Part shown: piece after piece, positions 24,160 to 36,882 of the stretch | Layout: each line of letters opens with the position of its first letter | Position numbering within the stretch: the first letter of the stretch is position 1 | Source: Emydura subglobosa | Lineage: Eukaryota; Chordata; Testudines; Chelidae | Reading direction: 5' to 3' | Length of the DNA: 64,000 bases | Assembly: GCA_007922225.1 (NCBI GenBank) | Contig: ML680053.1 | Coordinates: forward strand, 19,578,694 to 19,642,693 | Position numbers and translations under genes: made by a program | Notes under the pieces: model-generated | What the model was told of the DNA's origin: nothing | The model's input: the letters and a program-made list of their open reading frames with translations, nothing else | The model's database searches: none

Positions 24160-26640
24160 AGAAACTGTGGAAGAGGTTGTCCTGACTGTCTTGCAAAGAT
24201 CTTTATGGACTCTTAAGAGAAACTTTTGTACTGTCTGATGCAGCTGGAATATTGTAGGTGTAATTGGTTCATAAGCTTTAGTATTTTTAGTGTGAATGGA
24301 GCATAACCAGTTCACAGGCATTGGACCCAATTCTGGCCTTCATTGCAGTTAAGCATTTCTGTAGAGTTGCAAAATCAACGTAAGTACAGATGAAAATGGA
24401 ATGTGGTGTTAAATTTACCCTGCTTTATTTCTAAGGGGGCCAGATAACTTTTTTTCTGTGAACTAAATGGGATTGCATGGGTTAGTATTTATGGTTACAT
24501 ATCTAAAGAGGAAAAAACACGTTGGAAACAAAAGTGTGTATTTGATAAAGGCAGATTCCAGATCTGAAATAAGTTAGTATGTAAGCAAGTTTTCCTTGGA
24601 GCCTATGTAACTTACACTCAAGCCATTGAATAAACTTTAAAAGAACAAAAATGTAGAATAAAGTACACATTTTGTAGCCTGTGTTGAAAAGTTGTAATGA
24701 AAAATCTTGTGTTTTGCCTTAAAATATTATATGTAAGCTCATGTCTTTGGCTGAGGCTATGATAACTAATTTTAATTGTTACTATTCAGACATCACAAAC
24801 ATTTAAACTACTTGCTGTAGCCAAGAATTCCCACTCATACTGATATTGGCTGCTCTTATTGGAACAAGTTTAAGAATTGCTTCTGGATAGTTATTGGACC
24901 AGAACTTGTTCTCACACCAGTGTGAATCCTGAATAACTCCATTATTGTAAAAGGATTTTCACAAGTGTAAGCAAGATCAGAATTTTTCCCTAGTGGCTCT
25001 GAGATGCTGAGCACACTTTCAAGAAGAAATTTCATCAGAGGTAAAGTTACATTTTTTTTAAATAAGCTTGGAAAGATGAAAAAAAATTTGTGGGGGAGGG
25101 GACTCAAAATTCCAATTACTTAAATTGCTGTGGTGCACTTTCCTTTTCTGACATCACTGTGAGTTGAAGGCACTCATCATCTTGCAGAATCTAGCCCTAC
25201 ATGTTAATACAGAATGGATACATAGAAGATGCAATTCCTATCTCAAGCAGGACCACATTTTGACAAGAGAGACCCAAATTCTGCTTTCACTTCTACTTTT
25301 GAAAATGCTGAGTAACTTCAGTGAAGAGTTTGGATTTTTGGAATATTTTGAGAATGGAGCAGCAAGAATTGGACACTGCATGGATGTGTGAGTAAAGAGA
25401 GAGGGAAGAGTCAAACTTGGCCCATGTACGTCAGTGGTCATCCTTTGACCACATTTTGTGCTCTCTAGTGCATAGTGGGAATCATGGGTCCATCTGAGAG
25501 CAGAATGTGGTCCTTAGATTATAAATTTCAATTTTGTTTTCTTGAATTGTTTTCCCTTCCTCTTTGGTGTGATCATTTGTGTAAGGCTTTAGACTAGACA
25601 TCATTCATCTTCTATCTGTTTGTCCTTTTTATGGCAAAGGGGGGACCTGTTTTGAGGTTTTTTTGTTTTAAATTAGCAAATGTATTTTTCCAGAATCCTG
25701 GTACAAGTGGCAAAATAACTTTTTTTCTGTATTACTAGTAAACGAGCTAAGTAGATCTTCCTTTATGATTAGGGTAGCAAGTGTCCAAAAAATCCCCAAA
25801 ACCTGCCAAAGGGCCACCTAAGTGTGTTCCTATATATGCTTGGTTTTTAAATTAACTAATTAGCCTTTTCATTTAAACAATTACCAATTTTTGTTAGTAG
25901 ACATCTCTGTCCTGGATCAGGATGATCCATCTCTGAAGTGGATCAGGCAATTTCTTGACTTTAGTTATGGGAACTGAGAGTTCATGTTCCAGGCTAGGTG
26001 CAAATTGCTTCAATATGTGGAAGATTTATTAGGAATCTGCAACATTATTAAGAAAACTTACATATATCAGTGTGTTAAGGTGATAATTCTAGGAGTGGAA
26101 ACACTGAAATAAACACTTGTCTACAGGGACCAGACCTTTCTCTGTGTCCTGTACAAGACTCAGTAGACTGTCAGCACTTAACATATTATGGAGGAGTGCT
26201 AGTTTATTAAGTCTTAAATTGCTTCCTGTTATAAGCCTGACTCTAAACCACTACTTCTTGATTAGAAGAAGAAAAAAAAACAATCTCCCTGAAATGTCAC
26301 ACACCTCATATCATCCTAGGATACAATTCTTGAGCAAAGTTTGGGGATATGAAGATTACAGATTTTATTCCATTCTTCACTTCCAGAAAACTTACCTAAG
26401 TGTTTTGCGGTTCAGTATATCACCATAGCTGATTAACATATACATTTCAAACTTGACTTCTGCTGGTGTCGTTCACTAGCAGAAGCACTTCTAATTGCTT
26501 TGTAAGGGAGTTCAGGTAGTTATTACTTCTCTACTTAAGGACGTTATCTTAAATACAAACACAGAACGATACATACAAAATACATGTGTGGCATTTAGGT
26601 TATAGTGATTCTCACTTCAAAAGTATGCATGCCCATATCA
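24160..26640. other. Intronic sequence, nothing recognised
   Basis: AT-rich sequence without exon signatures, convincing element ends or RNA genes. Short open frames lack domain motifs. Confidence 0.55.
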
Positions 26641-26648
26641 AGGGAGTA

Positions 26649-28009
26649 TGATGGGATCCCCGGGGTACAACCTGGAAGCATGGGACCGCTGCGCTCCCTT
26701 AACTCTCCAGCTTGAGTCATCTCACACAATGCAATGCCAGTGACAAACAGCAAACCCCTCAAGGTTCTGTGATCACTCAGCCATCAGCATGTGGAACCAC
26801 ACACCCAGCTAAATTGCATAAATGCTCCCTGAGCCACTCATGAATTATACAGAGCGGGGCGCCAGCTTATCACCCCAAAATTGCACCCAGACATATACTG
26901 TCAAATGCAGCTCAAGAATCCCTTGGACACTGCAAGTTCATTTATAGGTTTGCCACTTTTTCAAAGGAAAGTGGACATGCCCTGGCCTCTGTAAGCTGAG
27001 TTGAAATCCCCCAAGCATGTCAATCAAACGCACACTGTTTGAGGTAAAATATAAAACTGATTTATTAACTACAGAAAGACAGATTTTGATTGTAAGTAGC
27101 AGGCATAGAGATCAAAATTGGTTACCTAAGAAATAAAAATAGAAACACAGTCTAAGTTCAAACTTTAACAGACTTAGCAAGATTTGAATCAAGCATTCTC
27201 TCACTCTAACAGACATTACAGGCAGCTCGCACTTCCTCAATACACAGACTCAATGGCATGCATGAGGGGGGGGGGCAAGCAGGGGCACAAGCCCTCCTCC
27301 TCAATAATTGTGAGGGGCACAGAATTCCTCAGGCCAGAGTGGTGAGGGGTGGGGGAACAAGCTCCTGCTGGGTCCAGTGCGATTGGGAGGAGAGAAAGCT
27401 CCTCCTGGGGCACGGTAGGGGAATGAAGCACAGAACATTCCCCTACAAAAGGGATCAAATTTAAATTTCTATGCACGCCCCTGTACAGACTGGACTCTCT
27501 TCCAGCCTGGGACCAATCTCCCTAGTTCAAAGTCTTTGTCTTCCAGATGATCTTCCAGGTGTTGAGATGGGAAGAGAGGCCAAGTGATGATGCCACTGTC
27601 CCTCTTTTATTCTTTCTTCCAGCTGCTAGACTGTCCTTGCTGTGACATAGGGGTCAGGCAATCCCCATTGCATACATGCCTTCCCCAAGGTACCTTTCAG
27701 AGAGTGGATTCTTCTTGATAGTCCATTAATGTCTGACTGGCCAGTGACAACTGCTCCTTTGTCCCTACTGAAAGGCCAGCTGTGGACATCTTCTAACTTC
27801 ACAACGTATTTCAGTATTTCAGTGACACATCCTTCATAACTTCATATACAATGATTGTACATACAATCCAACAGAATATTAATGTTCAGTGAACCCAGAC
27901 TTTTAAAATGATACCTCACAAGGCATGCATTGTACAAAACATTTCATAATCCTATCACAGTTGTGAATATGGGAGTTCAGTATACGACTTTGAGGTACAG
28001 TGTGTCACA
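26649..28009 (-). mobile_element. Solo LTR of an LTR retroelement
   Basis: The block runs from TGATGGGATCCCCGGGG to TACAGTGTGTCACA, giving TG...CA ends. The minus strand begins TGTGACACACTGTACCTC, which I associate with a turtle endogenous retroelement LTR. The 5-bp flanks GAGTA (26644-26648) and GAATA (28010-28014) agree at four of five positions. An AATAAA lies on the minus strand near 27060. No gag, pol or env remnants flank it, so it is a solo LTR. It is split by a MITE at 27251-27483. Confidence 0.65.
27251..27483. mobile_element. MITE inserted in the LTR
   Basis: The element starts CAATGGCATGCATGAGG and ends TTTCTATGCACGCCCCTG. The right part read backwards (ACAGGGGCGTGCATAG...AATTTAAATTTG) resembles the left end of the 22907 MITE, so the two belong to one family. 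Flanking CACAGACT and TACAGACT agree at 7 of 8 positions. It contains a run of G at 27267-27276. Confidence 0.72.
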
Positions 28010-28484
28010 GAATATTAGTTAAAGAGGGAAAACCAAATGGAGAACAAGACAGTCTAGTGTCTGGAATGGACTTAGAGGAAGAAAGAGACTGAAGTTCTGA
28101 CCCATAATTAAAATTATTCAGAATAATTGGCTTGATATTTTTAAAAAATAAATTCTATATTTAAAATAAAATTTGAAATTGACAACCTCTGTTAAGGCCT
28201 ATATTTATTATGATCTACTAAAATAATGTAAATTAAACAGTACAGACTTTTTACCAAATGTTAAAAGTAAACCACTACACTGGTAGCAGTCACTGACTAA
28301 ACATCAGAAACCAGAGTTTGTTGAATTTCTAAACTAGCTTTTGACAACAGTAACCTTTTCTGAAGGGATAGAGAGAAAATTTTATTTCAGTTTATTCAAC
28401 TAGTTCATTCAAAGTTAAGAAACCAATTGGAAGTCAAAAAAGTATGAAAGCTTGTTTTCTTCTTCCAGTCTAGGACTAAACACT

Positions 28485-28512
28485 AGGCATGAGATGAGAT
28501 GAGATGAGATTT
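28485..28512. repeat. (GAGAT)n microsatellite
   Basis: About five tandem copies of GAGAT. Simple repeat. Confidence 0.9.
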
Positions 28513-30894
28513 ACTAGTTATTAAATCTTGAAGGACATGGTGACCAGAAACAATCAGTTCAATTCACTAGTTACCAAATTAGTAGTTGATAAATATTAGT
28601 AGTTAATAAATATTAAATATTAAAATGATGGTTTTGTGCATATTTAATTAATTTGAATTTCCATCCAAATAGAGCGTGATACAAATCAAAAGAAAATTAG
28701 GTGTCACTTAATAAATAAAAATATATCATTCACCATATTATATCAAGATTTAAAAATTAAGAATCTGAATAAATGTATGTTAAACGATATAATTATTTAA
28801 ATAAATATGTTTAGATATAGTGTATATTTGGTAGCATGTGCGCATGCATAAAAAAGGCATCACATTTAGTGTAAAGGCTATATTTAGTTGCAAATCAGAA
28901 TGTATTAATGTTTACCAACCAATGAGCATTAGTTTTTCTTTGGGACAATAACTAAAAAGTACATATGCAAAACATGATTAAAATCCGTGATTTAAATCAA
29001 AGTTTCCTACTTGCTGTATTAAATAATGATAACTGGTCAATTAAATCATTTAGATTTAAATTATTCCACCCTGGAAATTGAGGGAGTCTGACTTATAACC
29101 TTTTTCACCCTCTGCCTCGCAAATTAAAAAACACCACCAGGGGAACCAATAACAGAAAAATCTTCTAAAATTAAGCCATCCCATAAAATGTTCTAATTTG
29201 TTCCCTCCCCCTTCTGGATGAACTATTGTGCAAGTGGCAGGGGAAACTTCCTCAACCCACAAAAAGTAAATGAAAGCCCGGAAAGATCACTTGTAAGATT
29301 TAGTTGGTATGTGCTTGGTCTAAACTTATTTTTTGGATCTGTTGTTTTAAAAAATGAATTTATTCCTTCACAAAAGCAGTTTTATCTTCTTGCACCATTA
29401 TTGAATTTAATTACATTACAGTAGTGACTGGAAGCCTTAAATCAGGGTTGGATATGAAATGTTTAAAGTGTGCAAGTCATACTTTACCCAACAGAGTTTA
29501 CATTCTAAAACCCCAGTCCTACAAGCTGCCCCACATGGGAGGAACCTTGCATGTAACTCCTTTTGAAGCTGTCAATAAGTGTACAACATACAAGCTTTTT
29601 AAGCTTTTTTAATAGAAGTGAAAAACAGATGTTAATGAATTATCAACAGGCCAATTTGTGTCTATCTCCTCCACCCCGAAAAAGAAATCATTAAAGACCT
29701 CATAGGAAGACAAATCTGGCAGCATATTCAAAAACAGTGTGAATGGCAGATTTTCAGATACTATTTGAAGACATCTGCATTTGATTTCTATTCTGGCATA
29801 TTGCAAAACTGATCACTAGGATGACATTGTGTGACAACAGGTTTAGTTACCTTTAGAGGTAATTCTGTAAATCCCATGTAGTTTTAATACAAGATCTGTG
29901 ATTCCTAATGACTGTAAAGACCTGAGAAAGAAGTTTAGTGCTTGTTTATGTCAAGTTATACTTTACAGTGACTGTCATGGCTTGTCAATATCTTCATGAC
30001 ATTTTCTGTCAGGTCAGGTAACCAAGCTTGAAGCCACAAAAGAAGTGAGGAAAATTGTATTTGATGTTGTGGTTTCTAAAGAACTATTTGAAGTAGAGTT
30101 TGTGGCTTCAAAAATTGCCAGTACTTTATAACTCTGGATATGCTTCTGTAGTTGTTTCAAAGAAATAGAATAACTTCTTCAGTGTGTCTTTACTTTCATT
30201 TTTAGTAATAGACTAACTTTGGTAGCATTAGGTTCCCCTCTCCCTGATTCTGTATCAATAAAGCTATAGTAATCAAAATCCATTATTTAGGAAGTTTCCT
30301 CAACTAGTCTTAAATTCAGATTCAGTTCTATACTGGGATAAATATTACTTCACATACTTGGCCATTGAGTAATACCTCAAACTCCAGTTACTATAGTGGA
30401 TTTTAAGCCCATGGAAAGGTGGCAGGATGTGGTCTTAAAGGTATAGAGTGGTTCTTGAACATCAGTTCTGGATCCTTCTTGACTAGTTAATGCCATTTAC
30501 TATGTATTGCTCTAGATATGACTGGTGCTGACTGACTGGAGCTGATTGACCTTACTGGCAAAATGGTTCAGACCCAACAGACAACACATTTCTATCACTT
30601 TTTTTTTCAATCAGTCTAGGAAGGACAACAGGAAATGGCTTGACAAGATCCAACTTTCATTATTTTAAGTGTCTAGTTTCTTTTAATAATAAAATATAAA
30701 AATGACTTGAGCCTCATGACATTTTAAGTATGTTTACTCTATATTCTCAGTCACATATTTGAAGATCATGGAATTGGAGTTGCTTACTTAGTCTCTAATT
30801 TTGTTTAATTTGTTTTGATGTATTTACATATGCATCTTGTGTAATAATCACTTTTTAAAATATATTAATTAAATAAATACAAGCTAGACTTGTA

Positions 30895-33540
30895 GATAGA
30901 ATTATAATGTAGGTCGCACTGGTGCGGGAGTGGTACTATATGTGAAAGACAGCATAGAGTCAAATAAATACAAATCTTAAATTAATCATATTGTACCATA
31001 GAATCTCTATGAATAGCAATTCCATGCTAGAGTATATAACAGTGGGAAGTAAGAGTATAACAGTAGGAAATATACTACCAGCCATCTGACCAGGATGGTG
31101 ACAGTGATTGTGAAATGCTCAGGGAACTTAGAGAGGCTATGAAGGTAGAAAATGCAATAATAATAATAATTAAGGGATTTCAACTATCCTTCTGTTGACT
31201 GGGTATATGTCTCCTCAGGAAGGGATGCAGAGATAAAATTTCTAAACACTGTAAATGACTGCGTCTTGGAGTGGCTTGTCCTGGAACCCACAAGAGGGGA
31301 GAGGCAATTTTTGATTTATTTTTAAGTGCAGCATAGGATCTGGTCCAAGAGGTGAATATAGCTGAACTGCTCCATAATAGTGACCAAAATGTAATTAAAT
31401 TTAATAACCATGTAGGGTGGAAAATGCCAAAGAAATCCACCACAATAGCATTTAATTTCAAAAGGGTGAACTGCACAGAAATGAAGAAGCTAGTTAAATG
31501 TAAATTAGAAGGAACAGTCACAAGGATGAAATGCCTGCCAATTGCATGGAGACTATTTAAAAACACCATAACAGAGGCTCAAACTAAATGTGTATCCCCT
31601 AACCCCCTCACCTCCCCCCCCCCAAAAAATGAGGACAAAAAATGCCACCATGTCTATGTAGCAGTATAAAATAGGCAGTTAGAGGCAAAAAGGCATCTTT
31701 GAGAAATTGGAAGTCAAATCCTAATGAGAAGAATAGAAAGGAGCATAAAATCTGGCAAGTCAAATGTCAAAGTGTAATAAGGCAGTCCAAGAAAGAATTT
31801 GAAGAGAAACTAATTAAAGACACAAAAACTGACAGCAAATGTTTAAGTACATCAGAAGCAGAAAGCCTACCAAACAGTCAGTGGAGCCACTAAACAATTG
31901 AGGTGCTAGAAAGAGCACTTAAGGAAGATCAGGCTGTTGCACAGAACCTAAATTAACTTTTTTACATTGGCCTTCACTGAAGAAGGTGTGGGGGAGATCC
32001 CTGTGCCTTAGCCATTCTTTTTAGGTTACAAATCTGACAAACTGTCCCCGATTGAGGTGTCTATAGAAGAGGTTTTGAAACAAATGGATAAATTAAACAG
32101 TCATAATTCAGCAGGATCATGTGGTATTCACCCAAGAGTTCTGAAGGAACTTAAATATGAAATTGCAGAACTACTAACTGTGGTACGTAACCTATTGCTT
32201 AAACAGCCTGTGTACCAGATGACTGGAGGGTAGCTAATGTAATGCTAATTTTTAAAAATGGCTCCAGAGTCGATTCTGGCAATTAGAGGCCAGTAAGCCT
32301 AACTTCAGTACCAGGCAAATTGGTTGAAACTGTAGTAAAGCACAGAGTTATCAGACACATAGGAGAGCAAATGTTGGGAAAGAGTCAACACTGCTTTTGT
32401 AAAAGGGCAAATATGCCTCACCAATCTATTAGAATTGTCTGACGGTCAACAAACATGGCGAAAAGTAGTCCAGTGGATATAATGTATTAGGACTTTCAGA
32501 AAGCTTTTGACAAAGTCCTTCATCAAAAGCTCTTAAGCAAACTAAGCAGCCATGGGATAAGAGGGAAGATCCTCTCATGGATCAGTAACCGGTTGAAAGA
32601 TAGATGAGGAAGGGTAGGAATAAATTATCAGTTTTCTCAGTGGAGAGAGATAAAGATGGTGTCCCCCAGGGATCTGTAGTGGGACCAGTGCTGTTCAACA
32701 TAAGTGACCATGGGAAAAAAAGGGCAAGGTGGCAAAATTTGCAGATGATACAAAACTACTCAATATAGTTAAATCCAAAGTTAACTACGAAGAGTTAAAA
32801 AGGGATTTAACTTAACTGGGTGCCTGGGTACCAAAATGGCAGATAAAATTCAGTGTTAACAAGTGCACAATAATGCCCATTGGAAAAAATAATCCTAACT
32901 ATATATACAAAATGATGGGGTCTAAATTAGCTTTTACCACTCAAGGAAGAGTTTTTAGAGTCATTATGGATAGTTTTCTAAAAACATCTGCTTAATATGT
33001 AGTGGCAGTCAAAAAAAAGTTAACAGAATGTTAGGAACAATTGAGAAAGGGATAGATAATAAGACAGAAAATATCATGTAAATCCATAGTAAGCCCTCAC
33101 ATTGAATATTGCATTCAGTTCTGGTCCCCCCAGTCTCAGAAAAGATGTATTAAAAAACATATAGAGAAGGGCAATAAAAATGTCTGGCGGTATGAAACAG
33201 CTTCCGTACGAGGAGATATTAAAAAGACTGAGACTGTTCATCTTAGAAACGAGAAGCTAAGGGGGGATATGATAGAGGTTTATTAAATCATGAACAGAGT
33301 GGAGAAAATGAATAGGGAAGTGGTATTTACCCCTTCATGTAACACACACAGTCAGGGTCACCCAGTGAAATAAATAGGCAACAGGTTTAAAACAAACAAG
33401 GAAAAACTTCACACAATACACAGTCAACCTGTGGAATTTGTTGCCATGGGATGCTGTGAAATTCAATTTCCATCTTTAAAGTTACTAGTTTTCATGGACA
33501 AGATAGTTATGTGGCTAGTGCTAGGTTACATAAAATGTAG
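30895..33540 (+). mobile_element. Long degenerate CR1 LINE, endonuclease tail to 3' end
   Basis: In order: the end of the endonuclease domain (GAGVVLYVKDSIES near 30925, and SDQNVIKFN near 31375, a variant of the endonuclease SDH motif); a basic linker with a 105-codon open stretch at 31352-31669; RT motifs DDWRVANVMLIFKNGSR near 32220 and RPVSLTSVPGKLVE near 32290; DFQKAFDKVLHQKLLSKL near 32490; a VPQGS-like box near 32660; the catalytic KFADDTKLL near 32735; then C-terminal sequence to about 33470. Many stops and shifts are present. This is the longest single LINE copy in the window. Confidence 0.85.
32700..33010 (+). pseudogene. CR1 reverse transcriptase, catalytic FADD segment
   Basis: The frame reads AKFADDTKLLNIVKSK, which preserves the polymerase active-site aspartate pair. 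It then has KRDLT, a TAA stop, LGAWVPKWQIKFSVNKC and NNPNYIYKMMGSKLAFTTQ, the usual order of the CR1 thumb region. Stops interrupt the frame on both sides, so it is not a functional enzyme. Confidence 0.75.
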
Positions 33541-33559
33541 ATTAAATTGATATCACTTG

Positions 33560-35085
33560 CTGAAAACAGATAACTTGGTAGCAGTTATCTTTAAAATTAG
33601 CCTTATTTTGTAACAATGTTGAATTTTGACACTAGGTTAAAGTATTTTTATAGCATATCTACAGTAGTTTAAATAGGTATACATCTAGTTCCTGGAAGTA
33701 AATTCTATATACATGAATATACAACAAAACTACTTAAGGTAAATTATTATTTTGATTTTTTTTCCCATATGAACCACAAAATCCATTTAATGTGAAAGAA
33801 CAGACGCCTACACCACATTCTGAAAGACTGCAGAAAAGTTTTCACTTGACATAAATGTCAAATCATTCATCAGCGTAAGCTCTTGCTAACATTAGTTTGC
33901 TTCCTTACAAGGCAGATTAAGGAAAGGATTTTTCAATGAAAGACAGAGCTCAAACTTAAAAAAAAAATCCTTTTTCTCTGAGAAAAGGAAGAGGGATTCC
34001 AACAGATTATTGCTGGGTTTGTGAAAGCTCCAGAGAAAACAGCTGGAGACCTGTTGTAATTGTGACGAATGAAGCCACAAATAAACAGCAGGGTAAATGC
34101 AGAATTGTTTTTGCATGTTAAAACTTATGTCTCACAGACATGTTTCCCATCATAATGTGAAGTGATATCTTACAAGTTCTTCAAAAGTATTTACATAGGA
34201 AGCAGACTGTAAAACTATTTAGATTATGTAAACTAGTACCTTTTAACTACTTTGACTGGATACAAAATAAGTAAACTGACTAAGGATGTATTTCCTCTGC
34301 TTTACTAAGAATGACCTAACAATAATGCAGTTATTCTGCTAAATTAAATGCTATGGAGATGGATTCCTTGAAAATACCTTAATGTAAACAAATGGAATTC
34401 TACATTTTCTTTTTACTGATGTGTGTTCAGGTATAATTTCATTTTACCAGTACTTTGCAGTGACCCAAGACATTTTCTGTTGTAAAAATTACTTATATCC
34501 TTTTTTTTTTTTTTTGTTCACTTCAGTTCATCTGTGCCTTGTCTGATAAGGAATGTGCATTGCACATTGCAGAATTAGTAGGAAAAGGTTATGACTTGTT
34601 TGGAATTCACAGATTTCCTGACAGTGTACAGTAGGTCATACAGAAAACAAATGGCATTAGTGTCCTTCAGTATTTAATTTGCATGAAATATACTGACTTA
34701 ATCCAAACAGTAACACAAAGACTATCTTTTTAAAGCTGCAACTTTTATTGACCCAGTCAAAGGCCTTACCTCATGCATCAGATTTATTATTTTTCAAAGT
34801 GGAAACCTATTTTGGTGAAGTATAATGTCTCTTGTTTATTAGTTTAAAACTAAAATTCCTTTAATTGTAAATTATTATAAATGTAATGTAAATAAAGAAC
34901 CTATTTCAGTACCTATTTCAGTGGATGCAACTCCACTGACTTCAGTGGAAATGCACCATTTACTTTAGTGCAGTAAATATTAAAACACAAAGTGTGAGAG
35001 AGTATGAACGTTCAGAATTAAAAGTTATTTAGTTTGCCTGCATCAAGTCAATGTTGCATTTACTGAAATGAAACCCAATCCTGCA
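33560..35085. other. Intronic sequence, nothing recognised
   Basis: AT-rich sequence with a poly-T run near 34501-34515. No exon or clear element seen. A perfect palindrome of the recurrent motif, CCACTGACTTCAGTGG, lies at 34933-34948. Confidence 0.55.
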
Positions 35086-35089
35086 TCTA

Positions 35090-35830
35090 GCAAGGGGGCA
35101 GAGCCTCCTTCCAAGACTGATGGGGACAAACCACTGTCCACCCCTGGTGGGCAGAGCCAGGCAAGCCACATCCACCCCACTGGAAGAAGAGGGGCGGGAC
35201 AGGAAATTTAAAAGGTGGGCCCTTTGAACTGCAGTTCAGTTGTGCAAGATCCGTAGAAGACGACAGATTGCCTGTAGCCCACTGCTGATCCCTGCGCCCA
35301 AGACTGAGCTCTGCGTCACTGAAGACTCGGAAGAGTTGCCGGATCTGCTTACCGGCAAGGGCGTGGAGGAGTTGCTGGGACTGCTGCTGACTACGTAGCC
35401 TGGGGAAATGGAGGAACCCTGTGAGACAGAGGTATACTGCACAGAGGTAGTAGGAAGTACCCCAGGGACACCAGACATTAGTCTGGTGGTGTTGCCAGAA
35501 TTATGGTCAGTGTTTTTCTGTTGGGATCCCGTCTGACCCAGTGGCTGAGCCAACTGCCACTGTTAGGGCCCTGGGTTGGGACCCAGTGGAGTAGGGTAGG
35601 CCTGGGTCCCTCTACCTCCTGCAGTCCACCCTGGGGTGGCCACCAACCCATCTTAGTGTTTATCCACTGTCTGCCTGAGCCAGGAGGCTAGACGAAAGAC
35701 TGCTTGCTGCTCTGCCCTGCCTGAGGGCCGGAGCCTCCACAATTGCTCGTTCCTCATTTTAGCCTTGCTTTTACAGATACGTGGTAGTGAGGGAGCATGG
35801 CCTCCCTCCGAGACTCAGACTCCTACACTG
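35090..35830 (+). repeat. GC-rich LTR-like or promoter-bearing repeat
   Basis: The block is sharply GC-rich against its flanks. Similar sequences occur at its two ends: GGGGGCAGAGCCTCCTTCC near 35094 and GGGAGCATGGCCTCCCTCC near 35791. A TTTAAAAG box lies near 35207, followed about 30 bp on by a CAGTTCAG start-like sequence. GGGCCCTGGGTTGGGACCCA at about 35566 is a family-specific motif that I recall from turtle genomes. It may be an LTR or a non-autonomous retroelement. Open frames in it carry no recognisable domain. Confidence 0.45.
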
Positions 35831-35989
35831 CAATCAGTCCTGTATAGTTAGACCATTGCAGAGCCATATTGGGACTCCATGGACTTAAGTGTCAAATTGC
35901 AGAATCAGGGAGCTGGTCAAAGTGGTTTTTTAGACAGCCCACAGTATTGTGGACTATTGAAGAACCTTGCTAATAAGCACTTCACTAAA

Positions 35990-36187
35990 CTCTTCACTTC
36001 ATAGTCCACAAATTTACCAAGGGTTGTGGTGGATTCCCCATCACTGACAATTTTAAAATTAAGATTGAATGTTTTTTTCTAAAAGTTATGCTCTAGGAAT
36101 TATTTTGGGAAGTTTTATGGCCAGTGTTATACAGGAGGTCAGACTAGATGATCACAAAGGTCCCTTCTTGGCTTGGAGTCTATGAAA
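35990..36187 (+). mobile_element. CR1 LINE 3' tail
   Basis: GATTCCCCATCACTGACAAT, ATTGAATGTTTTTTTCTAAA, CAGGAGGTCAGACTAGATGA and CACAAAGGTCCCTTCTTGG follow in the order of the sense CR1 3' end. It terminates near TCTATGAAAT. 5'-truncated and non-coding. Confidence 0.8.
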
Positions 36188-36447
36188 TAAATCAATTTAA
36201 ATTCTCTTCCCATTTCTTTAAAAAAAAAAAAAAAAGAAAAAGGCAGCAGAGACTGTTCTTTAGTGAGATATCACTCCACGTAGCCTATTCATGGAAAATG
36301 TATTACGGTCTGTTCATAACGTACTTGTAAAATTTTATAATGTAATGAAAAAAGACGAATTGTGAGATTAGTCGTACACTTTGATGACTTTTTCTATTAT
36401 TTTTGTTTTCTTACTTTATATTTGGCTAGTAATCTACAGTCGTTATG

Positions 36448-36882
36448 GGGCTGTCCATAAATTATATGACACATTACTGCAGTGGTCCCCAAAGTTTTTC
36501 TGTCGTGCTCTCTCTTGCCCATAGTGGAATCTGTCTACACCCTCTCCCCCCCCACCCCGTGCAGAAGCTGTGGTCGGGCTGGGAGCGGGGCTGGAAGTGG
36601 GGCCAGGGCTGGAGCTGGAGCTGCGGTCATGATCCAGGGGATGAGGCCAGGCCCAAGGGGCTGGGTGGCACTTCCTCCCAACCCTCCCCCCGCCCGGGCT
36701 GACCCAGGCCCTGCCACGCTGCCTCAACCATTCCTCTGTGCCCCTCTAGGGACCGCACCCCACAGTTTGGGCCACTGCATTAGTGGGTGGATCCTTAATT
36801 TTGTATGTTTGTTTCAGTGTTACAAGGGATGGGTAGATCTTGAAAATTACCCCAAAAATGTTATTTAATTTATGGACAGCCC
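36448..36882. mobile_element. DNA transposon with GGGCTGTCCATAAATTA ends
   Basis: The left end GGGCTGTCCATAAATTAT and the right end TTTAATTTATGGACAGCCC form a near-perfect terminal inverted repeat. Without the inserted hAT element only about 130 bp remain, so this is a short MITE. I do not see a clear target duplication and leave the superfamily open. Confidence 0.75.
36480..36777. mobile_element. hAT-like element nested in the MITE
   Basis: Starts CAGTGGTCCCCAAAG and ends CACAGTTTGGGCCACTG. The flanks CATTACTG (36472-36479) and CATTAGTG (36778-36785) agree at 7 of 8 bases, as for hAT. The interior is GC-rich and non-coding; the open frames there are by-products of base composition. Confidence 0.82.

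Noticed and set aside
36443..36868. 85-128-codon frames on both strands
   Set aside because: Composition-driven frames in a GC-rich hAT-like insert; they cross the element boundaries.
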